Assembly: GCA_002007465.1 (NCBI GenBank) | Contig: LNAC01000164.1 | Span: 1,830,262 to 1,894,261, forward strand | Length of the DNA: 64,000 bases | From: Ailurus styani | Lineage: Eukaryota > Chordata > Mammalia > Carnivora > Ailuridae | Direction of reading: 5' to 3' | In this document: positions 1-10,470 of the stretch, piece by piece | Layout: every line of letters starts with the position of its first letter | Numbering within the stretch: the first letter of the stretch is position 1 | Position numbers and translations under genes: made by a program | Notes under the pieces: generated by a model | What the model was told of the DNA's origin: nothing | Databases searched by the model: none | Seen by the model: the letters and a program-made list of their open reading frames with translations, nothing else

Positions 1-110
1 ATGTGGCTAGTGCAAGTGAGGAGCAGAATTTAACATTTTATTTAGTTTTAATTGCTTACAGTCAATTTTTAAAGAGGCACGTGTGGGGAGGGGCTACCAT
101 ATTGGACAGG
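1..110 (+). mobile_element. MER5-like hAT DNA transposon fragment (3' end)
   Basis: The window opens with 'atgtggctagtg' and runs to 'ctaccatattggacagg', the usual right end of MER5-type non-autonomous hAT (Charlie) elements. The left end lies outside the window. A second member of the same family is at 3610-4090 in the opposite orientation. Confidence 0.65.
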
Positions 111-214
111 AAAGCCTGGGTGTCTCACTTGTTGCTCACAAAATTCTGATCGCCTCCTTTTCCTTAGAATCTTAAAAAACTGAGCTACAATCTCATAGTT
201 CAGTAGAGGACATT

Positions 215-395
215 GCCCTATCATAGTTTTTATTCATAATAATTTGATTAATGTCTCTATCCCTCATTGGATCACAAGCACTTGGGGGCAAAGGCTAAGT
301 TAGTTTTTTCTCACTTTTATGTTTTGCTTAGCACCTAGTACAGCAGCTGGAACATAAGAGATATTCAATAAATAAATTAGTACGCAAATGAATTT
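215..395 (+). mobile_element. L2 LINE 3' end
   Basis: Sequence such as 'gcacctagtacagcagctgg' followed by 'attcaataaataaatta' matches the 3' terminus of the old mammalian L2 LINE, which typically ends 'agtgcctggcacatag...caataaat'. It is a short, diverged fragment. Confidence 0.5.
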
Positions 396-444
396 AAAAG
401 TATCCATATACCTTTGGTATAAATGATGCCTCCACTATCTACTG

Positions 445-465
445 TGTTTGTGTGTGTGTGAGAAT

Positions 466-497
<32 letters not shown>

Positions 498-525
498 TAC
501 ACACACACACAGACAGAGAGAGATT
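445..525. repeat. compound (TG)n-(GA)n-(CA)n simple repeat
   Basis: Alternating TG, then about 12 GA units, then an AC run and a second GA run. This is a compound dinucleotide microsatellite and probably length-variable. Confidence 0.9.
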
Positions 526-634
526 TCTAGAGAAGGATCTAAAGATGTGGACAGGAGACCAAGGCTAGGTCATTACAGAGTTAGAGTTGGCTACAGAGTA
601 CTTTGGAATCAGAAAATTGGCTTTATTAATAAAA

Positions 635-880
635 AGACTCTTCTTAAGCATTCACTATATGCCAGACAATATCCAAAGTACGTTACATGAAGTATCTTCA
701 ATAATCCTCCTAAGATGACCCTGCGGAATGAGTACTATTATTCACCCCATTTACAGATGGCACAGAGGAAAAGAGGAGTCACTTACCAAGGTAAGTAGCA
801 GAACAAGCATTCAAACCCAAGCCAGCTGACTTCAGAGCCTCCCTTCTTAACCACAGTGCTGTATTGCTTTCTGTTTGTGT
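635..880 (+). mobile_element. MIR SINE
   Basis: A nearly full-length MIR core is recognisable: 'cactatatgccagacaat', then 'cccatttacagatggcacag', then 'cttaaccacagtgctgtatt' at the end. It is diverged, as expected for this ancient tRNA-derived family. Confidence 0.75.
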
Positions 881-1326
881 CCATATGGTGACAGAAGCTT
901 AGTGACCTCAAATGTCTGCATCAAGCTTTTGTCTAAATGTAAGCCTCAGTAAGCCAGTGTCTCCTGGAGGTTTAGGCCTCTTTCCAGTGGTGCAGGTGGA
1001 AGGAAGTGGGGGTAGCAGAACCAAGAATAATAGGATATGAAAATCTGCCCAGGATTTCTTTTCTAAGCAATCAAACAAATATTTTTACTTTTAGGATTTT
1101 TTTTTTTGCCTTCTACATAATCAAGGGGAAATAAACCCTTTTCTTTAATAAAACAAAGCACAAAATAATCGACCCCCACCCCTCCAATCCTTGTTCTAAT
1201 AAGAAAGATCAGCAAAAGCTTGAAACCTCAGAATTACTGCAGTCTGGTCGTAAGTTCTAGTTTTATTCAGCTTTCCCTCTATCCCTCCCCTCAACTCTAT
1301 TACCTACTTAGTGCTCCGTACATCAT
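881..1326. other. unique intergenic sequence
   Basis: AT-rich sequence with a short poly-T (about 1098-1107). I see no coding potential or recognisable repeat here. Confidence 0.5.
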
Positions 1327-1343
1327 TCATAGCTGATATTTCT

Positions 1344-1573
1344 CTTTTTTTTTAATTTTATTTTTATTATTTGCCCAAGGGGTACAGGTCTGTGAATCAT
1401 CAGGCTTACATCCTTCACAGCATTCACCAAAGCACAAACCCTCCCCAATGTCCATAACCCATCCACCCTATCCCTACCCTCCCACCCCCCAGTAACCCTC
1501 AGTTTGTTTTATGAGATTAGAAGTCTCTTATGGCTTGTCTCCTTCCCCATCCCATCNCTCCTTCCCCATCCCA
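1344..1573 (-). mobile_element. 5'-truncated L1 3' end with target-site duplication
   Basis: Begins with a T-rich run and continues 'ggggtacaggtctgtgaatc', then 'ccctcagtttgttttatgag', which is the reverse complement of a carnivore L1 3' UTR. It is flanked by a perfect 17-base duplication, tcatagctgatatttct, at 1327-1343 and 1574-1590, so it is a recent 5'-truncated retrotransposition. A single N at 1557 and an 18-base direct repeat around it disturb the right end. Confidence 0.85.
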
Positions 1574-1590
1574 TCATAGCTGATATTTCT

Positions 1591-1707
1591 ATTTAGTTGT
1601 TTAATTGTTTTGTGTAAGGACAGCTCCTGTTCCTGTGCTAATTATACTTGGTGCGCCCCCCCAACCATTTCCACATGCGACCCCACCCCCCACCAGATTC
1701 ACTCCCT
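1591..1707. other. short unique C-rich sequence before gap
   Basis: Pyrimidine-rich sequence with CCCCCC and CCCACCCCC runs leading into the assembly gap. No gene is visible. Confidence 0.5.
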
Positions 1708-2024
1708 NNNNNNNNNNNNNNNNNNNNNNNNNNNNNNNNNNNNNNNNNNNNNNNNNNNNNNNNNNNNNNNNNNNNNNNNNNNNNNNNNNNNNNNNNNNNN
1801 NNNNNNNNNNNNNNNNNNNNNNNNNNNNNNNNNNNNNNNNNNNNNNNNNNNNNNNNNNNNNNNNNNNNNNNNNNNNNNNNNNNNNNNNNNNNNNNNNNNN
1901 NNNNNNNNNNNNNNNNNNNNNNNNNNNNNNNNNNNNNNNNNNNNNNNNNNNNNNNNNNNNNNNNNNNNNNNNNNNNNNNNNNNNNNNNNNNNNNNNNNNN
2001 NNNNNNNNNNNNNNNNNNNNNNNN
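1708..2024. other. assembly gap (317 N)
   Basis: An unbroken run of 317 undetermined bases. Its right edge falls inside a SINEC element and its left edge in a C-rich stretch, so the missing DNA includes the body and tail of that SINE. All open frames crossing the run are artefacts. Confidence 0.99.
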
Positions 2025-2116
2025 GAGCCCGACGTGGGCCTCGATCCCAGGACCCTGAGATCAGGGCTTGAGCCAAAGGCAGAGGCTTTAACCCACGGAG
2101 CCACCCAGGCCCCCCG
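2025..2116 (-). mobile_element. SINEC (tRNA-derived carnivore SINE), partial
   Basis: Reads 'gagcccgacgtgggcctcga' to 'gagccacccaggcccccc', the reverse complement of the SINEC head. The tail is hidden in the preceding N gap. Confidence 0.85.
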
Positions 2117-2153
2117 GGAAGGGAAGGTTTTAACAAACCCTTGCCAGTCCAGT

Positions 2154-2268
2154 GACGGAGAAGCAGTCTCCCGGCTGAGCAAGGAGCCCGATATGGGGGC
2201 TCGATCATGATCATGATCACGATCTGAGCCGAAGGCAGACGCATTAGGACTGAGCCACCTAGGCGCCC
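2154..2268 (-). mobile_element. SINEC, head fragment
   Basis: From 'gacggagaagcagtctcccg' to 'gagccacctaggcgccc', a second reverse-oriented SINEC lying 37 bases after the previous one. It has a small internal 'atcatgatcatgatcacgat' expansion and no poly-A tail side. Confidence 0.85.
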
Positions 2269-3019
2269 GTACCTGTTGTTCCTTTTAACTCTGCCCACAT
2301 CCTTGTAAATAGTCCCTTTAGTAAATTATTTTCAGTAAACTGTTTCAAGTAGAATATTGCTTCCTGGTTGGGATCCTGCTTGATCTATTTCCCCCTTGGT
2401 AGTCTTTCAAATTTCTTAAAGGCATGGAGGAAGCCTGGACTTCTAAATAGGTGTAAGTTTAAATAGGCTTTGGGTAGACTGTCCCACAGATTGGATCATG
2501 AGATTTTATCACTGTTTCCAGCCCTGTTCTGGGGAGAGAGACTCTGAATGTGACGGACAGGCGAACCCTGTTAGTGGTATCAGAGACAGCTCACCTGCCT
2601 TTTTTACAGCTCGATGAAATGACCTCAAGATTATTCACTGCCCTGAGACTGATCATCAAGCAACCTTGCGATGACTAAATGGGTCTCCTAGGTGACTTGA
2701 TCCAGAGAAAGGGGTACCTTGGAAGATGGACACCAGCATTCCAGACCTCGAAAAAGGATAGTCTTCTCTTACATTCATCATCTTGTCATTTTTAAAGAGG
2801 GAAAGAAAAAAGAATACAGTTTTCCATCTTTCCCTTTCCACATGCTTCCTTAGTACCTTTTCCCCTTTTCCTTACGACCTTTTTACTTTCTGGCTTGCAT
2901 CTCTCAAATATGTATCTTTTGCTGTTTGTTCTGTGTTGCTTACGGCTTGAGCTTTATGTTAAAATGAAGACTTCTGTCACCCAAATCTATAAGCTAGTCT
3001 GTTTCTCTACTCTGACACT
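2269..3019. other. unique intergenic sequence
   Basis: No recognisable repeat or coding region. Short open frames here have no family resemblance. Confidence 0.45.
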
Positions 3020-3609
3020 GTATCTACATTCCTGTCTTCATCCTGGTCGGTCACGTAATAGAAGGATAGCTTTTCCTGTCAAAGAGCAGCCCCCTCTCTG
3101 TGCTCTTATGCTCATCTTCTCTTGTCTTCTGAAGGACCTCCCTCCTCACTTACGCCCTTCCTCCCACAACAATGTCTTCCTTCTTATTGGAACAGTCCTG
3201 TCAGCGTACAAGCATCCTCTAGCATCTCCTGTTTTGGTAAAAACATTCCCTTGACTCCACATCCCCCTCCAATTAGTGCTTCATTTCTCTGCTTGTCTGC
3301 CCAGCAAAACTTTTTGAAAAAGTTGTTTTTACTGGCTGTCACCACTTCCGCACCTTTCATTTACTCCATCCTGGCTTCCTTCCAGGAAGCCATCACTCCA
3401 CTGAAAAAACTGTAGTCAAGGTCACAAGTGAACTCCACGTCGGTGAATTCTATTGCTCTCTCTCATCCTCAGCCTCTGATAAACACTGGACACAGTTGAC
3501 CAGCCTGTCTTTAGACTACTTTCCTCACTTGGATTCCATGGCGCCATTCTCTCAGTCTCCTTTCCTGACTCCTCCTCCTCTGTTCAATCCCTAAATGTTG
3601 GGTTGCTCC

Positions 3610-4090
3610 AGAGCTAAGTTCTAGACTTGCACCACACACATGTGGCCAGTGTGAAATAAGATTTGCCGTAAGCATAAAATGGACTCTGAATTTCAAAGAC
3701 TTAATGTGAAAAAAGTTTATAAAATATCTCATTAAAATTTATTATATCAGTATCTGTTGAAATAAGATTTTGCATATATTTGGGGTTTTTTTTTTAGAGA
3801 GAGAGCAGGGGGAGGGGCAGGGTAAGAAAGAGAAAGAGAAAGAGAGAGAGAGAGAGAATCTCAAGCATGTTCCACACCCAGCATAGAGCCCCATGTGGGG
3901 GTCGATCCTATGACCCCAGGGTCATGAGCAGAGTCCAAATCAACTGACCAACTGACTGAGCCACTCAGGCGCCCTGGGATATATTGGATTATTAAAATTC
4001 ATTTCATCTGTTTCTTTTTACTTTTTAAATAGGCTATAAGAAAATTCAAAATTACATAGTGTCTGACATATGTTTCTATTGGACAGTAGT
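3610..4090 (-). mobile_element. MER5-like hAT element inserted in L2
   Basis: Sequence 'cacacatgtggccagtgtg', then 'tttcaaagacttaatgtg' and finally 'tttctattggacagtag' matches a non-autonomous MER5-type hAT element in reverse orientation. The SINEC at 3785-3975 interrupts it. Boundaries are approximate. Confidence 0.6.
3785..3975 (-). mobile_element. SINEC (older, diverged)
   Basis: T-run, GA-rich stretch, then 'gagccccatgtgggggtcga' and 'ctgagccactcaggcgccct'. The long extra GA run and several mismatches suggest an older subfamily. It lies inside the MER5-like element. Confidence 0.85.
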
Positions 4091-4379
4091 TCGAGATCAT
4101 TTCATCATTATCCAGTTACATAGCTTTACATAACCTCTATATGTTGACTCTCCAGTTCAGACCTTTAACTCTGACCTCTCGTTTGAAGTCCAGACTTACC
4201 TGTGCAGCTGGTACTGGGACTTCCGCCTGAAGGTCTAACAGGTATCTGAGATGTTAGCATGTCAAAACTGGAATCTTCTATTTCCTCCAGCCCCATTATG
4301 TTACTTGCTAAGTTTCCCATCCCGATCTGTCCAGTTACTCAAGCCAAAATTTGAGTCATCCTCAATCACTTTATTTTCT

Positions 4380-4592
4380 TTTTTTTCTTTTTTTTTTTTT
4401 TAAAGATTTTATTTATTTATTTCACAGAGGGAGAGAGATCACAAGGAGGCAGAGAGGCAGGCAGAGAGAGAGAGGGGGAAGCAGGCTCCCCGCTGAGCAG
4501 GGAGCCCGATGCGGGCCTCGATCCCAGGACCCCGAGATCATGACCTGAGCCGAAAGCAGAGGCATTAACCCACTGAGCCACCCAGGCGCCCC
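4380..4592 (-). mobile_element. SINEC, young, with 17-bp TSD
   Basis: A complete reverse-oriented SINEC from the poly-T side to 'gccacccaggcgccc'. It is flanked by a perfect duplication, caatcactttattttct, at 4363-4379 and 4593-4609. The complement of the head reads 'gttaatgcctctgctttcgg', close to the mustelid-type 'gttaaagcctctgcc' subfamily. Confidence 0.95.
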
Positions 4593-5491
4593 CAATCACT
4601 TTATTTTCTGTACTCACTTTACCCAATCTTCTAACAAGTCTTGTTGGTTCTACCTTCAAATTACATTTTGAATTCCACCCATTTTTCATCTCCTCTGCCA
4701 CTACCCCAGTCTAAGCCACTGTCACCTCCTACCCACAGTACCATAACAGCTTCCTAACTGCTCTCTTTGCTTCCACTCTTGCAATCATTACTGTCTCTGC
4801 CCCATATTGGACGGAGAGTGATCTCTTTTGTACGTAAACCAGACCATGTCATTCCCCTTACTTATGCTCTTCAGTGACTTCCCATTGTACTTAGAATAAA
4901 ACCTAAAGCTATCACAGTGTGCAAGGCTCAGCCTACTTCGGACCCCTCCCGATCTCCCTAACCTTATTCCATGCCACGCTTTCCCCTTGCTACTACGATC
5001 TCCAACGCCGCTGGCCTTCCTTCCATACTTCCATCATGTCGAGTTTGTTATTACCTCGGGCCCTTTGTATGGTTGGTGCTCTTCCCTCTGCCTCAAAAGC
5101 TCTGCTCCCCAAGTTCTGTATGGCAACTCCTCTTCCTCCTTCAGATCTCAGCTCAAATGCTGCCTCCTTAGAGAGACCATCCTTGCAAGTGACAGTCTGT
5201 CCTAGTCCCTTCCAATCTAGTCATACTCACAAACTCTTCCTCTTTCCTTTCTCTTCCTAAAATGTTTCATGTCATTGTTTCCTTTTAGCATCTATCCCCC
5301 TTTTAAGAGTCTAAGCACTTCGAGAGCAGGGATCTCATGTGTTAATCAAATGGATTTTTTAAGAGAAGGAATGAAAGAAACATTTTGGGAATAAGGAAAC
5401 TTCATATGGGAATGAATAACATGGAATGTTCTAGACACTAAGGCACAACTGAAGGAGATGCTGCGTTAGGGCTTAATAGATATTAACCCCT

Positions 5492-5693
5492 GGGCGCCTG
5501 GATGGCTCAGTGGGTTAAAGCCTCTGCCTTCGGCTCAGGTCATGATGTCAGGGTCCTGGGCTCGAGGCCCGCATCGGGCTCCCTGCTCAGCGGGGAGCCT
5601 GCTTCCTCCTCTCTCTCTGCCTGGCTCTCAGCCTACTTGTGATCTCTCTCTCTCTCTCTCTGTCAAATAAATAAATAAAATCTTTAAAAAAAA
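5492..5693 (+). mobile_element. SINEC, young, with 13-bp TSD
   Basis: Full-length: 'gggcgcctggatggctcagt', 'gttaaagcctctgccttcgg', a CT-rich stretch, then AAATAAATAAATAAAATC and an A tail. It is flanked by gatattaacccct at 5479-5491 and 5694-5706. Confidence 0.95.
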
Positions 5694-5706
5694 GATATTA
5701 ACCCCT

Positions 5707-6524
5707 TAGTGGAATTGAGCTTTTCATGTTCAGCAGACATTGAGGACCTAGCATTTGCATGGCAGAACTCTTTCTGCCCTCAGAATTGGGAGAGCTGAAA
5801 GAATGGTGGGCCACTGAGCCTGACAGGTGAAGAAGAGGCTGACATTAGAGGAGAAAATTGTTTGTGTGTTGGCGGGGGGGCAGGGAGAGGTCAAGGGCAA
5901 GTGCTAGCTCCTGACTTTAACTTTGCCTCGATTTTAGCTCTAACTAAAAGGAACACTGATGATTATTTCTTTAGCATCTGGGCCAGTACGCATAGTAGGT
6001 TTTCAATAAATGCTTTCTGGGAGAATGAATAAATGAGCTTATGAATTGGAAAGAAAATTCAGGAAAGGTAAAATCTTAACATTTCTGACCTAGAAATTAT
6101 GAGATAGAGACGAGGTTGATTTGGACACTCTAAAGTACACTAGCCTGAAGATTTGGGAATGAGACAATACTTTCTTCTCCTTATCCCATTTCACTCCCCC
6201 AGAGTCGAATCAAACTCGGAGTTCCTGTTGATCTCAGGAGAGGATTCCAAATACACAAATCAGGAAAACAGAGGGAGGCAAGTCTCCGAACGTTAACCAG
6301 TAAGAACATCTAGCTGGAGGATATCTCATTTGCCCCCCAATCCCAGTTAGATACACTCGGACATGTAAAAGAAAAACCACTGATGGCGTGAAGTGCAAAT
6401 GTATTATCCCATCGTGATAATACAAACCCGACAGTCTGTGTCCAGATGATACTTCTGCCATGGTCTATTTTAGGGAGCTTCTGGATTTGAATCTAAAAGT
6501 GATCTCTGGAAAAGAGATAATAAT
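5707..6524. other. mostly unique sequence with a small L2 3' end
   Basis: About 5965-6035 carries 'agtaggttttcaataaatgc', an L2 terminus on +. The rest shows no recognisable gene or repeat. A G-rich run occurs near 5872-5885. Confidence 0.45.
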
Positions 6525-7510
6525 TTGGGCTCACATAGCACTTTTCATGTAAACGTCTGCAAGCACTTTACAAAGAAATAAGTATTATTATCCCAGATGG
6601 AAGAACTCAGACAGAGGAGTTGCTGCCCTTATTCAGCAAATTGGACAGTGGAAACCCTTGGACTCCTGACATAGCCCTCGGCTAGAAATGATTGAATCAC
6701 GCCCTCTCTGCATTGGGACCTGAGTCTATCCATGATGTGACTTCCTATCAATTCACACATGCATATATACATACATATATAAAGTAGAACATCAGGCTCC
6801 AAAGAATTTTAGCATGTGTTCAAAACATCTGAAAATGGGTAGTTTAAAAACTGCTGAGTGGGGGATAAAGTTTAGCTACTTAAAAAAAGAAAAGTGGTCA
6901 GTCGAGGCGGACTCACAATAGCTAACATGAGCCAGGCATTATTTTAAGTAGGCTACATATATTTTTATATTTAAGACTCACTACAGTTGTAATGAGGTAG
7001 AACCTATTATCACTCTACCCATTTTACAGTTGAGGCAACTGAGACACAGAGATGTGAAGTAACTTGGCCAAAATGTCAGTTAAGCAAGTAGCAGAGCTGG
7101 AATTCAGACGTAGACGACGTGAGCCCATCGCCCACACACTTGGCCGGGAACTCTGTGCTGGGGACGTGAAGCGCGTTGCATGAATTGTCTCACTGAATCC
7201 TCACCAAACCCCTAAGAGGTAGATACGCCCTTGCCCCAGTATCACTGGGGGGAGGAAACCAAGGCTAAGAAAGGTGAAGCGACCTGCTCCGGTGCACGTT
7301 CTAGAAGGGGCGGAGCCAGGATTTTGGAACAACACCAGGCAAGCACCAGGCAAGGAGTGGGCTGTTCGTGATGTTTCTGCCACTAACTAGGCTGTGTGAC
7401 CTTGAGAAAATCAAATCATCTCAATGGCCTCTGTCTAGCTCTGTGAAAGGGGGACGTCGGACCCCATTGACGCCAAAGTCCTTCCCAGTGCGAATACTCT
7501 CAGATTCTCA
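6525..7510 (+). mobile_element. cluster of MIR SINE fragments
   Basis: Several MIR-like pieces lie in the same orientation: about 6530-6640 ('cactttacaaagaaataag'), 6915-7115 ('cccattttacagttgaggca'), 7150-7325 ('ctcactgaatcctcaccaaa') and 7370-7510 ('ctaggctgtgtgaccttgag'). All are strongly diverged. Confidence 0.6.
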
Positions 7511-8092
7511 ATAACTGTTTTCTATTTAGTCCCTTGTTTGAAAATCCTTGGAGGAAAAGAAATTAACCACACGGAACCTGGGAGCGACTCTGGAAGCCAA
7601 ATTTAGAAAACAGATCTCAAAAGGAGAAAAAAAAGAAGTTTACAAAAATGTATTTAGAAAACGAGACTGTCCTGTCGTGTTGAGCTCGACTGGTGATTCT
7701 CGGTGACCGCGTAAGGGCCGCACACGTCTCCTTGACGAGCCAGTTCTCTGGTCATAGCGACTCGTGTGACCTGGTCCAGTGGCCATTTCTGGCCACTGAA
7801 TCGACTAAAGCTGGAAGAAGCCCATCTTGTGTAGGAGGGATCTGGAAGAAGAAGCCAAGCTTTTCATGTGGGTGTTCTATCTTGAATTCAGAATGTCTAT
7901 ACCATTCTGTCTACTTCTGTTTTTATTCTCAGTGATTATTATATAGTGACACAGCCTACTGCTACCATGAACCAGTTTTTTCACAACCTGGTGGGGAGCC
8001 GTGCTGTAGTCAACAGGTCTGGCTTTCTATTTCTCCATGTTATTCTGTTCAAAAGTGTGAGCTTGATCCAAAGGAAACATATTTATTATCTT
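7511..8092. other. unique intergenic sequence
   Basis: No repeat or gene recognised. Contains several CpG dinucleotides near 7680-7750 but no island. Confidence 0.45.
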
Positions 8093-8106
8093 AAAGGCAT
8101 ACCTAT

Positions 8107-8320
8107 GGGCGCCTGGGTGGCTCAGTGGGTTAAAGCCTCTGCCTTCGGCTCAGGTCATGATCCCAGGGTCCTGGGATCGAGGCCCACATCCGGCTCTCTG
8201 CTCAGCAGGGAGCCTGCTTCCTCCTCTCTCCTCTCTCTCTGCCTGCCTCTCTGCCTACTTGTAATCTCTCTCTCTGTGTCAAATGAAAAAAAAAAATTTT
8301 TAAAAAAAAAAAAAAAAAAA
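8107..8320 (+). mobile_element. SINEC, young, with 14-bp TSD
   Basis: Full-length mustelid-type head 'gttaaagcctctgccttcgg' and a long A-rich tail. It is flanked by perfect aaaggcatacctat copies at 8093-8106 and 8321-8334. Confidence 0.95.
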
Positions 8321-8334
8321 AAAGGCATACCTAT

Positions 8335-9225
8335 ACTCTCGTGTTCATTGCAGTGTTGTTCACAATAGCCACAGTATAGAAACAACCCAAGTGTCCATCA
8401 GTGAATGAAGGGATAAAGATGGGCGATATCTCTCCCTACAAAATTATCATTATTCGGCCTTTAAAAAGAAGAAGATGCTGCCATTTGCGACACCATGGGC
8501 GAACCTGGAGGGCACTAGGCTAGGTGAAATGAGCCAGACAAATACTGCATGGTGTCCTTTATGTGTGGAATCTTAAAACAAAACCAACCCAGTCAAAATA
8601 AAACAATGAAATAAAAAGAAATGCGGGCGCCTGGGTGGCTCAGTGGGTTAAAGCCTCTGCCTTCAGCTCAGGTCATGATCTCAGGGTCCTGGGATTGAGG
8701 CCCGCATCGGGCTCCCTGCTCAGAGGGGAGCCTGCTTCCCCCTCTCTCTCTCTGCCTGCCTCTCTACCTCCTTGTGATCTCTCTCCCTCTGTGAAATAAA
8801 TAAATAAATAAAACAAAAACAAAAAACAAACAAACAAACAAAAAAAGAAATGCAAGTCAGACTCACAGAAACAGAATAGAATGATGGTTGCCTGGGGCTG
8901 GGAAGTGGGGGGAAGGGGGGAGAGAATCTGTTAGGATCTAATGTATACTGGTGACTATAGTTGATTACACTGTATTGTAGAATTACAACTTGTTAATAGA
9001 ATAAAATTTAAATGTCCTTACCAAAAAAAGAAGGAAATATATGAGGTGATGGATGTGTCCATTAACTCGATTATAGGAATCCTTTCACAATGTATATGTG
9101 TATCGATTATTGCCTTGTACACTTTAAATATCTTACAGTTTTGTCAATTATGCCTCCAGAAAGCTGAAAAAATAAAAATAAATAAAAAAGAAAAAATAAA
9201 CCAAACCAAAAAAAAAAAAAAACCC
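8335..9225 (+). mobile_element. L1 3' end (ORF2 terminus and 3' UTR), interrupted by SINEC
   Basis: 'gtgttcattgcagtgttgtt', 'aacaacccaagtgtccatca' and 'ctaggtgaaatgagccagac' are characteristic of the mammalian L1 ORF2/3' UTR junction. The element resumes after the SINEC at 8625 with 'gatggttgcctggggctgg' and ends in an A-rich tail at about 9175-9225. It contains no intact ORF. Confidence 0.8.
8625..8841 (+). mobile_element. SINEC, young, inserted in L1, with 12-bp TSD
   Basis: Starts 'gggcgcctgggtggctcagt', carries the 'gttaaagcctctgcc' head and ends in (AAAC)n. It is flanked by aaaaagaaatgc at 8613-8624 and 8842-8853. It interrupts the L1 fragment, so it is younger. Confidence 0.95.
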
Positions 9226-9239
9226 TCCCAAAAGTGTAA

Positions 9240-9660
9240 ACTTGAGTTTGTGGTAAACCTTGACCCACGGTCCATGGCTTTGTGATCTTGGGAAAGTCAC
9301 TTAAATTCTCTCAGTGTCTCCGTCTTCCTTAACTTTTTGTAAAGTGATGCCTACACCCCTTGCTCTCCAGTGGTCTAAATTCCAAATAGTCTGCCACTGG
9401 TGGAAGTGGTTGGGAGAGACTAGAGACCTCTCAGGTGACCACGTGGTGAGGTGGGGGTCTGGCGGGCGGGGGCGCACAAAGCAGGTGTTTCGGCCACGGA
9501 CAAGCCTGCCTGGCAATCCCAACTCTGCCTGCCATTTGGGCGAGTTACTAAATCTCTAGAAGCCTCTTCAATTTGTAAAATGCAACGTTGTTTAGGTACG
9601 GATAAATAAACATAAGCTCCTGACAGACCATAAGCCATTAATAAATGGTGGCTAGCATTA
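9240..9660 (+). mobile_element. two MIR SINE fragments
   Basis: 'tgatcttgggaaagtcactt' (about 9245-9350) and 'ggcgagttactaaatctcta' (about 9490-9660) are typical MIR cores in + orientation. The intervening sequence at 9360-9490 is unique and fairly GC-rich. Confidence 0.6.
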
Positions 9661-9790
9661 TTTTTATTATCAACTACTGAATCACGATGAATAGTTAGCA
9701 GGTTCAGAATATGAAGATTTATTTTCTAAAACATGCCTACTCATTCACTGTGATCCGCAGGAAAGAGCCAATACAGAATTGGGTTATCCT

Positions 9791-9988
9791 TTTTTTTTTT
9801 TTAAGGCTTTATTTATTTATTTGACAGAGAGAGATTACAAGTAGGTAGAGAGGCAGGCAGAGGCAGAGGGGGAAGCAGGCTCCCCGCCGAGCAGAGAGCC
9901 CGATGCGGGGCTTAATTCCAGGACCCCAAGATCATGATCTGAGCCGAAGGCAGAGGCTTTAACCCACTGAGCCACCCAGGTGCCCCAG
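9791..9988 (-). mobile_element. SINEC, young, with 16-bp TSD
   Basis: Poly-T, 'ctttatttatttatttgaca', then 'gagccacccaggtgcccc'. It is flanked by agaattgggttatcct at 9775-9790 and 9989-10004. Confidence 0.95.
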
Positions 9989-10264
9989 AGAATTGGGTTA
10001 TCCTGCTAGGAAATTAAATCCCATGTTTTTCTATACTAAATGCTTGGGGCTAATTCTGAAAGCTAATCCTCATACACATCACACCTTGAGAATACCTGGA
10101 CAGGTACTTCTCTTCCCCTGCGAAGCCTCTGCATAAGTCCTCACTTCTATGACCACAGGAATTCTGGTAGTCTGTTGGGATCTCAAGATTCACCTTGTGT
10201 TCTAAAGAGGGTAATATTATCATGCACTAATTCCCAATGTTTTTTAGCATGAGAATCTCATTTT

Positions 10265-10458
10265 TAAAAAGATTTTATTTACTTATTTGATAGAAAGAGA
10301 GACAGCAAGAGAGGGAACACAAGCGAGAGGAGTGGGAGATGGAGAAGCAGGCTTCCCACTGAGCAGGGAGCCCGATGCGGGGCTTGACCCCAGGACCCCG
10401 GGATCACGACCTGAGCTGAAGGTAGACGCCTAATGACTGAGTCACCCAGGTGCCCCGG
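10265..10458 (-). mobile_element. SINEC with 12-bp TSD
   Basis: Reverse SINEC of the 'gcgtct'-like older head type (complement 'attaggcgtctaccttcag'). It is flanked by gaatctcatttt at 10253-10264 and 10459-10470. Confidence 0.9.
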
Positions 10459-10470
10459 GAATCTCATTTT

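Larger units (their letters stand above)
3020..5340 (+). mobile_element. L2 LINE, long 3' portion, interrupted three times
   Basis: A long decayed L2 can be followed in order. It runs from 'ccatcctggcttccttccag' and 'tctcagtctcctttcctgac', through 'acttgctaagtttcccatcc' after a DNA transposon, then 'ccagaccatgtcattcccct' and 'ttcagatctcagctcaaatg'. Short ORFs at 3122-3415 and 4919-5260 are remnants of the L2 reverse-transcriptase reading frame and carry no intact domain. Insertions split it at about 3610-4090 (MER5-like, itself hit by a SINEC) and at 4380-4592 (SINEC). Confidence 0.7.

Noticed and set aside
1601..2298. Several ORFs spanning undetermined bases
   Set aside because: Their length comes from N codons in the assembly gap at 1708-2024.
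8107..8180. tRNA-like heads with A/B-box resemblance
   Set aside because: They are SINEC heads derived from a tRNA, not functional tRNA genes.
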